A stretch of 64,000 bases of DNA from Streptomyces iranensis (GTDB lineage Bacteria; Actinomycetota; Actinomycetes; Streptomycetales; Streptomycetaceae). The notes beneath the pieces were generated by a model. It was not told the origin of the DNA. It saw nothing but the letters and a program-made list of their open reading frames with translations, and did no database searches. The stretch covers positions 122,840 to 186,839 of the forward strand of contig NZ_JAGGLR010000028.1 of NCBI RefSeq assembly GCF_017874715.1, written 5' to 3'. Below, one piece after another: positions 8,014 through 16,327 of the stretch (positions within the stretch are counted from its first letter, which is position 1; each line of letters starts with the position of its first letter). A program made the translations under genes and the position numbers.

Positions 8014-9213
8014 TCAACGATGCGAATCCAGGGGGGCGCCACTGAGTTCCCGGGCGCGTGTCCGCGCCCAGGCATCGGCCTCCAACACCGTTTCCAGACT
8101 GTCAGCGGTTGGGTCCCCGAGTTCGGACACCACCTCGGTGACCGTGTCCATGATGGTGAGGAACGGCAGGCGGCCCGCCAGGAAGGCGTCGACGCATACC
8201 TCGTTGGCCGCGTTGAACACCGCCGGCGCGCAGCCGCCCAAGCCACCGACATGCCGTGCCAGCCCGACGGATGGGAACGCGTCATGGTCCAGCGGGAAGA
8301 GTTCCCAGGACTGGCATTCGCTCCAGTTGAAGGTCCTCGCCGCACCGGGCACCCGATCCGGCCACGACAATCCCAGCGCGATCGGCAGACGCATGTCCGG
8401 TGGGCTTGCCTGAGCGATGGTGGAACCATCGACGAACTCGACCATCGAGTGGATCGTCGACTGAGGGTGAATCATCACGACGATGTCCTCGTACGGCACA
8501 TCGAACAGCAGATGAGCTTCGATGACTTCGAGACCCTTGTTCACCAGCGTGGCCGAATTGACGGAGATCACCGGACCCATGGACCAGGTGGGGTGTGCAA
8601 GTGCCTCCTCAACGGTGACATCTGCCAGTTCTGCGCGACTGCGGCCGCGGAACGGCCCTCCCGTGGCGGTCAGCACGAGCTTTCGCACCTCGCTCCGACT
8701 GCCGCCACGCAACGCTTGGGCCAGGGCGGAGTGTTCGGAGTCGACGGGAACGATCTGCCCCGGCCGGGCCTCGCGCTTCACCAGTTCACCCCCGACGATC
8801 AACGATTCCTTGTTGGCCAAGGCGAGCGTCGTACCGGCCCGCAGTGTCGCGAGCGTGGATGTGAGGCCCAAAGCTCCGGTAATGCCGTTGAGTACCACGG
8901 TGGCGGGGAGAGCCGCCACTTCTTCGACGCCGGCGCTACCGGAACAGATTTTCGGCCGCGGCCACTCACTCGCCGCCAGGCCGCGTCGGTCCGCCTCGGC
9001 CGCCACGGCTTCGGACACCGCCTCAGCGGCTTCCTCCCTGGCAACGGCAACGACCTCGGGCCTCAAATCCAAGATTTGCTCGGCGAGCAATTGGACGCGT
9101 CCCCCACCCGCGGCCAGACCGACGACGGTGAAACGATCCGGATTGCGTCGGATCACGTCAACCGCCTGCGTTCCGACCGATCCGGTAGAGCCCAGAACAA
9201 CGACCGCTGTCAT
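8014..9213 (-). CDS. dxr: 1-deoxy-D-xylulose 5-phosphate reductoisomerase, probable self-resistance copy
   Basis: NADPH-dependent enzyme of the MEP isoprenoid pathway, converting DXP to 2-C-methylerythritol 4-phosphate, and the target of fosmidomycin-type phosphonates. The 399-residue protein is complete. It has GSTGSVG for NADPH (residues 8-14), LANKESLIVGGELV, the metal ligands in VDSEHSA, ATGGPFR, HPTWSMG for the flexible loop Trp, and NSATLVNKGLEVIEA with the third metal Glu. No catalytic residue appears lost. The ATG at 9213 has GGGAG about 7 nt upstream; a TAGGAT -10-like hexamer lies at 9290-9295 on this strand. It is convergent with pepM-ppd and divergent from the ACP operon, embedded among pathway genes rather than beside the usual gcpE or rseP neighbours. 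A dedicated resistant copy is therefore inferred, though it could be the only genomic copy. Confidence 0.93.
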   Translation of the reverse strand: MTAVVVLGSTGSVGTQAVDVIRRNPDRFTVVGLAAGGGRVQLLAEQILDLRPEVVAVAREEAAEAVSEAVAAEADRRGLAASEWPRPKICSGSAGVEEVAALPATVVLNGITGALGLTSTLATLRAGTTLALANKESLIVGGELVKREARPGQIVPVDSEHSALAQALRGGSRSEVRKLVLTATGGPFRGRSRAELADVTVEEALAHPTWSMGPVISVNSATLVNKGLEVIEAHLLFDVPYEDIVVMIHPQSTIHSMVEFVDGSTIAQASPPDMRLPIALGLSWPDRVPGAARTFNWSECQSWELFPLDHDAFPSVGLARHVGGLGGCAPAVFNAANEVCVDAFLAGRLPFLTIMDTVTEVVSELGDPTADSLETVLEADAWARTRARELSGAPLDSHR

Positions 9214-9395
9214 GAAATTCTCCCAGCTTGAGCCAGCTGCACGTCGTGGCCTGATCCTTCTCAGGTTCGCTGCCCGCGCAGTCCGACGCATCCTAGCAGG
9301 GAACTGGATCAGATTGAGTCGATATCAATGGCTCATCAAATCTTTCACATAGGTGACGACTGGCGTCATTCAAATCAGCGAGAAAGGACACCCGG

Positions 9396-9659
9396 ATGGC
9401 CGAGTTCAATCTTGTCCGCCTGTCGCAGCTGCTCCGCGAACATGGAGAGCAGGATGCCTCCGTCGACGTGGACTTGGCGGGCAACATCGAGGACATCACA
9501 TTTGAGGATCTCGGCATCGATTCACTGGCCCTGTTCAACACCTTCGTCCAGATCGAGCGGGAATACACCGTCGAGCTCTCCTATGACGTCGCCGTCGACG
9601 CAGAGACCCCCGGCGAACTGGTCAAGTTGGTGAACGAGAAACTCGCTACGGGTTCCTAG
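9396..9659 (+). CDS. Free-standing acyl carrier protein
   Basis: An 87-residue acidic carrier protein. The phosphopantetheine attachment serine lies in DLGIDSLALFN (Ser about 49), and the TPGELVKLVNEKL C-terminal helix resembles type II PKS ACPs. The ATG at 9396 follows GAAAGGA about 8 nt upstream. It is the first gene of a five-gene run with an amidotransferase, a P-loop kinase-like protein, an AfsA-like protein and an NDK-like protein. A discrete ACP here implies that a small acyl unit, perhaps phosphonate-derived or a beta-ketoacyl group, is processed while tethered. It could instead supply the carrier missing from the terminal PKS module. No dedicated ketosynthase accompanies it. Confidence 0.9.
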   Translation: MAEFNLVRLSQLLREHGEQDASVDVDLAGNIEDITFEDLGIDSLALFNTFVQIEREYTVELSYDVAVDAETPGELVKLVNEKLATGS

Positions 9660-9701
9660 CCGGCGTCATGAAGTCCACCTATACGGAAGGGTGAGGTTGC
9701 G

Positions 9702-11546
9702 ATGTGCGGAGTGACCGGGTGGGTTGATTTCAGTCGGGATCTGTCACAGGAAAGCGGAACGCTGCAGGCAATGACAGATACACTGGCGTGTCGCGGCCCG
9801 GATGCGGAGGGTATCTGGCTGAGCGGTCACGCGGCCTTCGGACACCGAAGGCTGGCCGTCATCGATGTCGAGGGTGGAAAGCAGCCGATGACGGCGGAGA
9901 GCAGGGCAGCGACCCAACCCTTCGTGCTCACCTTCAGCGGCGAAATATATAATTTCCGTGAACTGCGGAACGAGCTGATATCGCACGGCCATACTTTCCG
10001 GACAAAGAGCGATACTGAAGTGGCCCTACGGTCCTATCTTCAGTGGGGCGTCTCATTTGCCGAACGACTCAATGGCATGTACGCGATGGGCCTGTGGGAT
10101 CCTCGCAGCCAGGAGCTTATTCTCGTTCGTGATCGAATGGGAATAAAGCCGCTCTACTACTTCCCGACGCACCATGGAGTCATCTTCGGCTCGGAGCCCA
10201 AGGCGATCCTCCGTCATCCCGCCGTACCGTCCCAGGTCAGCGCCGACGGCCTGCGTGAAGTGCTCGACATGGTGAAAACGCCGGAGCATGCCGTCTACAG
10301 CGGAATGTACGAAATACGCCCCGGATACCTCTTACGAGTAAATCGATCCGGTCTCACCAAACACCGGTACTGGGCACTTGAGGCGAGGCCGCACGTCGAC
10401 GAGCTGAACACGACCGTCGAGACCGTGCGCGACCTGCTGGCAGACACTGTGCAGCGCCAGATGGTCTCGGACGTCCCCTTGGCCACACTGCTGTCGGGCG
10501 GCATCGATTCCTCAGCCGTCACCGCACTGGCGGTCGACACCGTTGAGCCAGGCACCCTCCGGTCCTTCTCCGTTGACTTCTCGAAAACCCTCGACGCATT
10601 CGAACCGGATGCGGTGCGGGGCGCTGCCGACGCACCGTTCGCTCGTGAACTCGCCCAGCATGTGCACTCAAATCACACCGAGATCATGCTGGATAGTCGC
10701 GAACTACTCGACCCGGCCGTCCGCTCGGCGGTACTGGCCGCCACAGATCTACCGCCCGCCTACTGGGGAGATATGTGGCCGTCGCTGTACCTGCTGTTTC
10801 GGGAGGTTCGAAAGCACTGCACGGTCGCGCTGTCCGGTGAGGCAGCGGACGAGCTTTTCGGGGGCTATCGATGGTTCCACAACCCGCGTGCGGTCGGGGC
10901 CGATACCTTCCCTTGGCTGACCTCTGGATCCTCCCGCTACTTCGGCGGCTTGCGCTTGCTTGACGCTAGTCTGCTGGAGAAGCTCGACATTCCCGGATAT
11001 CGTGCGGCCCGTTATCGAGAGGCGTTGGCCGAAGTGCCCACCCTTCCCGGCGAGAGCGGCATCGAACGCCGAATGCGGGAGATCACCTATCTCAATCTCA
11101 CGCGCTTCGTCCAGACCCTACTCGACCGCAAGGACCGGATGAGTATGGCCGTCGGCCTGGAGGTACGCGTCCCGTTTTGCGATCACCGGCTCGTGGAATA
11201 CGTCTTCAACGTGCCATGGAGTATGAAGTCGTTCGATCGCCGGGAGAAGAGCCTGCTCCGCGCCGCTGTCGGCGATCTCCTACCGTCATCCATCCTCACG
11301 CGAGCAAAGACGCCATATCCGACCACCCAGGATCCCGACTACGAACTGGGTCTACGGAAGGAGATGCAGGGGATCTTGGCTGACCAGGACGCGCCCGTCC
11401 GGCCCCTGCTCGACACGGAAAAGGTCCGCACGGCGCTGGCCCGGCCCAAAGAGGCGGTCAGCCGCTCCTACAGCCGAGGAAGTCTGGAACTCGCGGTCTG
11501 GCTCAACCGATGGCTGACCGAATACGACGTCAGCCTCACGATCTGA
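9702..11546 (+). CDS. Asparagine-synthetase-type glutamine-dependent amidotransferase
   Basis: A 614-residue class II amidotransferase. Cys2 of MCGVTGWVDF is the glutaminase nucleophile of the N-terminal Ntn domain, and LSGGIDSSAV (about residues 265-274) is the PPi loop of the adenylating synthetase domain. It should activate a carboxylate with ATP and transfer ammonia from glutamine. In natural-product clusters such proteins often amidate carrier-bound or free acids or close rings rather than make asparagine. Only 42 bp separate it from the ACP gene, so an ACP-linked carboxylate is a plausible substrate. A TTA codon occurs at 10332-10334. Lasso-peptide cyclases belong to the same superfamily, but no precursor or protease gene is nearby. 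Confidence 0.88.
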   Translation: MCGVTGWVDFSRDLSQESGTLQAMTDTLACRGPDAEGIWLSGHAAFGHRRLAVIDVEGGKQPMTAESRAATQPFVLTFSGEIYNFRELRNELISHGHTFRTKSDTEVALRSYLQWGVSFAERLNGMYAMGLWDPRSQELILVRDRMGIKPLYYFPTHHGVIFGSEPKAILRHPAVPSQVSADGLREVLDMVKTPEHAVYSGMYEIRPGYLLRVNRSGLTKHRYWALEARPHVDELNTTVETVRDLLADTVQRQMVSDVPLATLLSGGIDSSAVTALAVDTVEPGTLRSFSVDFSKTLDAFEPDAVRGAADAPFARELAQHVHSNHTEIMLDSRELLDPAVRSAVLAATDLPPAYWGDMWPSLYLLFREVRKHCTVALSGEAADELFGGYRWFHNPRAVGADTFPWLTSGSSRYFGGLRLLDASLLEKLDIPGYRAARYREALAEVPTLPGESGIERRMREITYLNLTRFVQTLLDRKDRMSMAVGLEVRVPFCDHRLVEYVFNVPWSMKSFDRREKSLLRAAVGDLLPSSILTRAKTPYPTTQDPDYELGLRKEMQGILADQDAPVRPLLDTEKVRTALARPKEAVSRSYSRGSLELAVWLNRWLTEYDVSLTI

Positions 11547-11558
11547 GGAAAAGCAGCG

Positions 11559-12596
11559 GTGATTCCCATCGAGCCTGACATACTGCACCCGGCCGAAAAT
11601 CTGCCAACTCCGGAGATCAGATCGTCATCGGTCATCGATCTCAACGTGCTGCGGTTCCGGCTGAGCAGCAACCTCGAAGAATTCCCGGCCCGGTCGTACT
11701 TCACACGCTTTGCCGACGACGACACCCCCGTGGATTTCGAGCTTCGCTGTATTGATACCGACCGCGATACGGTCGACGTCTCGTCCATTCGGCATCTGGT
11801 GGACACTACGGTGCGGGCGAAAAGGTTCACCAAGGGCTACTACAGGGGCCCCTATTTCGGCGATCCGGTGTATCTCATCACGCGAAACCGGGAATTCTAT
11901 GTCTTCGGGCGCTCGCTTGAGAAGATCGTGTGGCCGTACTTCGTCAAATACCTCCTGAGCATATACGCTGCGGAGAACAGCTACCTGGACCTCAAGGCCG
12001 GCGGGTTCGTCCTGCCGGGCGGTGGAACACTTCTGTTCGGACAGACCGGCGGGGGCAAGAGCGTATTCTTGGCACAAGCCTGTATGGCCGGAGCTCAATT
12101 CCTCACCAATACCCACACATTGGTAAAGGGCGATATGGCGCATGCCGTACCCTCGGCGATGCGAGTGCGTCGGGACGTGTGCTTCGGTGAGTTGATCGAC
12201 CGTCATGGGCTCCCTCCGCACATCGAAGCAGGAGAGTACATATCCAGCCCGGATGTACTCTTCGAGCAGCCAGCCGTGGATGCCGCTCGCATCCGTAACA
12301 TAGTGATCGTCAATTCACGTCCAGAGGCACCCAGTGGATTCCGCAGGGTGGACCCGAGCACGGCCTTTTCTTTTCTCGATCAGTTCGGTCTAGGTGTGAC
12401 AACGTATGGGCTCAAGGACGATCTGATAGCTCATTTCGGCTACGACCTCCAGCGTTACGCAGAGCACTACAAGTCCATGAAAGAAGGCCTTTCCCGTCTT
12501 TGCGAGAACGCTCGGTGCTTTGTTTCGAACATCGATATGATGGATGCGCGCGTTCGAGCATCCACCCTCTCCGTCCTGTCCGCATCAGGTTCCTAG
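11559..12596 (+). CDS. HPr-kinase-like P-loop protein
   Basis: A 345-residue protein with Walker A GQTGGGKS at residues 161-168 in a context (LPGGGTLLFGQTGGGKS) typical of HPr kinase/phosphorylase C-terminal-domain homologues. The N-terminal ~145 residues are not recognisable as the HPr kinase regulatory domain. The GTG start at 11559 follows GAGGAAA, which overlaps the stop of the preceding gene, so translation is coupled. HPrK-like proteins occur in secondary-metabolite loci, where some phosphorylate peptides or small molecules. Here, next to an amidotransferase and an NDK-like protein, it may phosphorylate a hydroxyl or phosphonate group. The true substrate is not deducible. Confidence 0.7.
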   Translation: MIPIEPDILHPAENLPTPEIRSSSVIDLNVLRFRLSSNLEEFPARSYFTRFADDDTPVDFELRCIDTDRDTVDVSSIRHLVDTTVRAKRFTKGYYRGPYFGDPVYLITRNREFYVFGRSLEKIVWPYFVKYLLSIYAAENSYLDLKAGGFVLPGGGTLLFGQTGGGKSVFLAQACMAGAQFLTNTHTLVKGDMAHAVPSAMRVRRDVCFGELIDRHGLPPHIEAGEYISSPDVLFEQPAVDAARIRNIVIVNSRPEAPSGFRRVDPSTAFSFLDQFGLGVTTYGLKDDLIAHFGYDLQRYAEHYKSMKEGLSRLCENARCFVSNIDMMDARVRASTLSVLSASGS

Positions 12597-12623
12597 CGTG
12601 TCGTACTCAGAAAAGGATTCTTC

Positions 12624-13601
12624 ATGGGAGCACGTACTGTCGGGCACCGGCAAACCATAACGAGGGAACTGGTACACAAATGGTCGATCGATGAGGTCTT
12701 CATCACGGATTTCGAGCCCATCTCGGAGGATCGGATGGCGCTGGGCGCGCAACTGCCCCGCGCACACGGGTTCTACTGTGAGTACCCGCTACAGAACCGC
12801 CAGCCCGATCTCGCGCTGCTGGTCGAAATCTGCCGGCAGGCGTGCTTCGTCGTCGCGCACCAGCAGTTCGGTGTACCTGTCGAGGGGAACAACTACCAGT
12901 TCCTGTTCCAGGAGCTCGATGCGGAACTGGTCAACAAAAGGCCGCTCGACACCACGCGACCGGTCAATGCCGTCGTGGACAGCACCGTCGAGCGGGTATG
13001 GAAACGCGGAAACATGGTCTCTGGTCTGCTGTGGCGATTTGTGATGCAGGCAAACGAGGAGAAGCTCGCCGTTATACGTATCCGTATGACCTGGATCGAG
13101 CGGACGAAGTGGCGCGAGATGCGCGAATTCATGCGCAGGGGCCGCAGCCTTCCGTCAGAACTGAAGATGCCGGATCCTCCTACCACCTCGCTGACCCCGC
13201 AGGAGGTTGGGCGAGTAAACCCCGAGAACATCGTCCTGGCAGATCTCTCCTACGGCGACGAGGTCTCCACGGCCACTATACGGGCCGACATCGGACACCC
13301 AGTCCTTTTCGATCACCCAATCGACCACATCTACGGCATGGTGCAGCTGGAGGCGGCTCGGCAGCTGGCCGTGGCCACCATCTCCAGGCGCACCGGGACC
13401 CCGGCCAGTGAAATCAGGATGACGGCCTGTGCAACGAGTTTCACCTCGGTGGCAGAGTTCGATTTGCCCACCGAGCTGCGGGCACGAGTTGGTAGCGCGG
13501 ACGATCCGGCCAAAAAGCATCTGGGAACGCCTCTGACCATTGAGGTCAGCCAGCAGGGACGAGTCGCATCCCGCTTCGATCTCCACGCGCGGATGGACTG
13601 A
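12624..13601 (+). CDS. AfsA-family (A-factor synthase-like) protein
   Basis: A 325-residue protein with the two hot-dog repeats of the AfsA family. The first contains LPRAHGFYCEYPL and ICRQACFVVAHQQFGVP; the second contains VLFDHPIDHIYGMVQLEAARQ. AfsA joins a beta-ketoacyl group from an ACP to dihydroxyacetone phosphate to begin gamma-butyrolactone signal synthesis. The ATG at 12624 follows AAAAGGA. It is the fourth gene of the ACP operon, 27 bp after the HPrK-like gene. No TetR-type butyrolactone receptor or dedicated butenolide reductase gene is visible beside it. It therefore either makes a hormone with distant partners or does a related acyl transfer within this pathway, possibly to a phosphonate analogue of DHAP. 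Confidence 0.82.
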   Translation: MGARTVGHRQTITRELVHKWSIDEVFITDFEPISEDRMALGAQLPRAHGFYCEYPLQNRQPDLALLVEICRQACFVVAHQQFGVPVEGNNYQFLFQELDAELVNKRPLDTTRPVNAVVDSTVERVWKRGNMVSGLLWRFVMQANEEKLAVIRIRMTWIERTKWREMREFMRRGRSLPSELKMPDPPTTSLTPQEVGRVNPENIVLADLSYGDEVSTATIRADIGHPVLFDHPIDHIYGMVQLEAARQLAVATISRRTGTPASEIRMTACATSFTSVAEFDLPTELRARVGSADDPAKKHLGTPLTIEVSQQGRVASRFDLHARMD

Positions 13602-13653
13602 GTAATTCCCATCAACCCGAGCGATTTCAGAAAGCAGGGAGGCTGTGGCGACC

Positions 13654-14640
13654 ATGCCCAGTACGATCCCCGTCGAGTTCGGCACGGGTCGGCTCGGTGA
13701 CGAAATTCCGTCCTGGCTGTCGATCCAACCGCTGAAACGCAAGCTCTACGGCATTGATCTGTACTTCCGCGAGGCATGGGGAGAGCTCTCCACCGCTGCC
13801 AGGTCGGCTGACGAGCTGCGGGGGTGGATGAATCGGCACGCGATTCTGTTGTGCAAGCCGGACGCCGTCGTCAGCCGACAGTTGGAAGCCGTCTTCGACT
13901 GGCTGGCGCGACACGACATCAGGGTAGTCGCATCGGAAATCACAAGTGCCTCCCGGCATGTGATCCGTGCGCTATGGGAGTTTCAATGGAACATCGCCAC
14001 ACGCGACCGCCGCGATGTCACCGAGTTGTTCATGGCGCGATCGCATATGCTGGTGCTCGTGGTGCGGATGCCCTCACATCCCGTCCCAGCGGCGGTACGC
14101 ATGGCCGCGCTCAAGGGATCGGCCGATGCCTCAGTCCGGGAATCCCATCAGCTTCGGTCGTCGCTGAGCACGGTCAACTACATCTTGAACGCCGTGCACT
14201 CGCCGGACGAACCCGCCGATTTTGTTCGTGAGCTGTCCGTCCTCCTCGATGAGGAACAGAGGCGACGGGTCCTCCACGCCATGCTGATCGACGCTGAGCA
14301 CTCGCCTTCGGCTGAAGCCGAGCGGCTCTACCAGCAGACCGATAGGGAACGGTCCCTCGACTACGCGACGCGCCGGTCCGAATGGCTACATGCCATCGTC
14401 GCCACGGAGCACGGAGGGTTGATCGACACCGACCACGGCCTATTGCTGACAGAGCTGTTGGCGTCGGTTGAAGCGGGCAAACGCGGGTGGCATGAGTTCC
14501 CCACGGCCATGGTCCACGCACAGGTTCCGTGGGACGCCTGGGACACGGTGGTACTCGGCACGACCCTGGCCGATGCGAATGTGCCAGGTCGGTTCCGCAT
14601 TCTTTCCGGGACCTCGGTGACGGAGTGGGTCCGCGGCTGA
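13654..14640 (+). CDS. NDK-like domain protein with unknown C-terminal domain
   Basis: A 328-residue protein. Residues about 60-200 resemble nucleoside diphosphate kinase: LLCKPDAV (Lys68) aligns with the NDK phosphate-binding KPDAV, and NAVHSPDEPADFVREL aligns with the NDK N-x-x-H-G-S-D segment, keeping the phospho-acceptor His182. The usual HGSD becomes HSPD. About 130 further C-terminal residues match nothing I recognise. The ATG at 13654 lies 11 nt after GGGAGG; a GTG at 13645 is in frame but only 2 nt from it. It is last in the ACP operon, about 50 bp after the AfsA-like gene. It might move a phosphoryl group to or from a phosphonate, or bind a nucleotide structurally. Confidence 0.62.
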   Translation: MPSTIPVEFGTGRLGDEIPSWLSIQPLKRKLYGIDLYFREAWGELSTAARSADELRGWMNRHAILLCKPDAVVSRQLEAVFDWLARHDIRVVASEITSASRHVIRALWEFQWNIATRDRRDVTELFMARSHMLVLVVRMPSHPVPAAVRMAALKGSADASVRESHQLRSSLSTVNYILNAVHSPDEPADFVRELSVLLDEEQRRRVLHAMLIDAEHSPSAEAERLYQQTDRERSLDYATRRSEWLHAIVATEHGGLIDTDHGLLLTELLASVEAGKRGWHEFPTAMVHAQVPWDAWDTVVLGTTLADANVPGRFRILSGTSVTEWVRG

Positions 14641-14681
14641 CCAAGTGACCTATATCCGGGGCAGGTACAGCTCGGTCCGCC

Positions 14682-15539
14682 TCAGCCATCGGTCTTCCGG
14701 AGGAATGCGGTGATGGCCTCGGTGATCTCCTTCGGCTTCTCCTCCTGGGGAAAGTCTCCGCAGCCTGGCATCACGACCAGGGACGCATCGGTGAGCAGCG
14801 CCGAGAAGCGCTGCCCGGTCGACACCGGTACGATCGGATCCCGTGCACCGAAGATCAGCAACGTCGGCACCGCGAGGCCACTGATCGGTCCGGCCAATGC
14901 GTCGAAGTGTTCCCCGTAACTCAGCCGCAGGCCGAGCCCGGTCCGCGCCATCTCGGGTCCCTGGCGCCGCAATTGCTGGAAGTAGTGGTCCACCACTCCC
15001 GGCTCCGGGTTGTAGTCGGGGCCGTGAGCCGCCAGCCACCGCCGTTCGAACGTCCGCCTGGGGAACAGGCGGGAGACCCAAGCGCCCAGCCTTCGGCGGG
15101 CGAGCAGCCGGTACAGCGTCAGGTTCGCCTCTGTCTCGCCAAGTGCTCCAGCCGCCATGAGGACCATACGGTCGACGCGTTCCCGGCTCAGGGCGGCGAA
15201 CCAGGCGGCGAGTGATCCCCCCATCTGGCTGCCGACGAGGATGGCCCTGTCCACTCCCAGTTCGTCCAGGAGATCCGCGACGAGCCGGACCCAGCGATTG
15301 GCGTCCCACCGCCCGTCCCGACCGGACGAACCGCCGCTACCCGGCAGGTCCACCAGGATCACCCGGTACCGGTCGGTGAATGCGGGATGGATATGGCGCC
15401 AGGTGAATGCCGAGGTCAGAAAGCCATGCAAGAAGACGAGCGGCGGCCCGTCCGGTCGGCCCTTCTCGTAGACGCGGAGCTGTCCATCGGCCAGATCGAC
15501 CAGTCGGGAGGAGTGTTTCTCCTCAGGTGTCGAGGTCAT
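14682..15539 (-). CDS. Alpha/beta-hydrolase homologue with degenerate catalytic triad
   Basis: A 285-residue alpha/beta-hydrolase fold protein (PPLVFLHGFLTS oxyanion region, VDLPGSGGSS). The nucleophile elbow reads LVGSQMGG, so the usual GxSxG serine is Gln105. The catalytic histidine in the otherwise typical PGCG-x-FPQEEKP is Asp262. Only the acid, Asp234 in GARDPIVP, is kept. Hydrolysis by the standard mechanism is therefore unlikely; such proteins can act as cofactor-free isomerases, cyclases or scaffolds. Its ATG at 15539 overlaps the stop of the following active paralogue gene (ATGA), so the two are co-translated and may form a heteromer. It ends the leftward run, 41 bp from the convergent NDK-like gene. 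Confidence 0.8.
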   Translation of the reverse strand: MTSTPEEKHSSRLVDLADGQLRVYEKGRPDGPPLVFLHGFLTSAFTWRHIHPAFTDRYRVILVDLPGSGGSSGRDGRWDANRWVRLVADLLDELGVDRAILVGSQMGGSLAAWFAALSRERVDRMVLMAAGALGETEANLTLYRLLARRRLGAWVSRLFPRRTFERRWLAAHGPDYNPEPGVVDHYFQQLRRQGPEMARTGLGLRLSYGEHFDALAGPISGLAVPTLLIFGARDPIVPVSTGQRFSALLTDASLVVMPGCGDFPQEEKPKEITEAITAFLRKTDG

Positions 15540-16327
15540 CGCTCCACCCCGAAGAACTCGGTGACGATTTTGTTGAACGGCAGCGGTGCCTCGACCGGGG
15601 GCACATGTGCGGCGGGCAGCAGCTCCAGTGACGCGCCCGGGATCGCCGCCGCGAGTTCCTCGGTCACTGACGGCGGAAAGAGCATGTCCTGCTCTCCTCC
15701 AATCACCAGAGCGGGGCAGCGTACCGCGCACAGCTCGGTCAGCAGGTCGTGCTCGCGTGCCTGGCCGTAGATGCTGCGCAGCGCCGCGGTGGTGTACCGA
15801 TCGAACATCGTCCGCCGCAGATGTGTCTCCATTCTGACCATGCGTTCGCTGCCGGCGGCCGAGAAAAGAAAGCTCTTCAGCACCTCCCAGAAGTTGGGCA
15901 AATCGTCGCGGTCGAGGAAGCCGTTGAGCATCTTGAGGAAGATGCCCGCCGAGCCACCCGGCCGGGCGAAGGACGCGACCAGCCCGAGACGGCGGACCCG
16001 ATGGGGATGGCGCAGCGCGAGGTGCTGGACGACGAGACCGCCGTGGGAGAGCCCCAGCACAGACGCCCTGGGGATGCCCAGCGTCTCCAGGAGCCTGTCC
16101 AGGTCGTCGGCGTGCTCGGCGTTGGAGGGGAAGCCGCGCCGGGACGGAGAGTCGCCGAATCCACGCATGTCGTAGGTGAGTACGGAGTAGTGCTGCGAGA
16201 GTTGACGGATCTGCCGTATCCAGGTGCCGGCCAGCGTCGAGACCAGGACGAGCGGCGGGCCCTCCCCCTGGATTCGGTACCTGATCCTGCCATTCCCGAG
16301 ATCCATGGTTCGTCGTGTCATGGTCAT
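15536..16327 (-). CDS. Alpha/beta hydrolase
   Basis: A 263-residue hydrolase of the 3-oxoadipate enol-lactonase/haloperoxidase-like type. It has an intact triad: Ser in LGLSHGG, Asp in GGEQDMLFPP and His in LLPAAHVPP. It overlaps the ligase gene upstream (ATG at 16327 over the ligase stop) and the degenerate hydrolase downstream by 4 bp each. Possible tasks are editing thioesters, opening a lactone or cutting an acyl intermediate made by the preceding ligase. No signal peptide is visible, so it should act in the cytoplasm. Confidence 0.84.
   Translation of the reverse strand: MTMTRRTMDLGNGRIRYRIQGEGPPLVLVSTLAGTWIRQIRQLSQHYSVLTYDMRGFGDSPSRRGFPSNAEHADDLDRLLETLGIPRASVLGLSHGGLVVQHLALRHPHRVRRLGLVASFARPGGSAGIFLKMLNGFLDRDDLPNFWEVLKSFLFSAAGSERMVRMETHLRRTMFDRYTTAALRSIYGQAREHDLLTELCAVRCPALVIGGEQDMLFPPSVTEELAAAIPGASLELLPAAHVPPVEAPLPFNKIVTEFFGVER

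Noticed and set aside
9702..12596. A lasso-peptide locus suggested by the AsnB-like and HPr-kinase-like genes
   Set aside because: No precursor peptide with a leader, no RRE/PqqD-like protein and no transglutaminase-like protease is visible nearby; the free ACP and AfsA-like genes point elsewhere.
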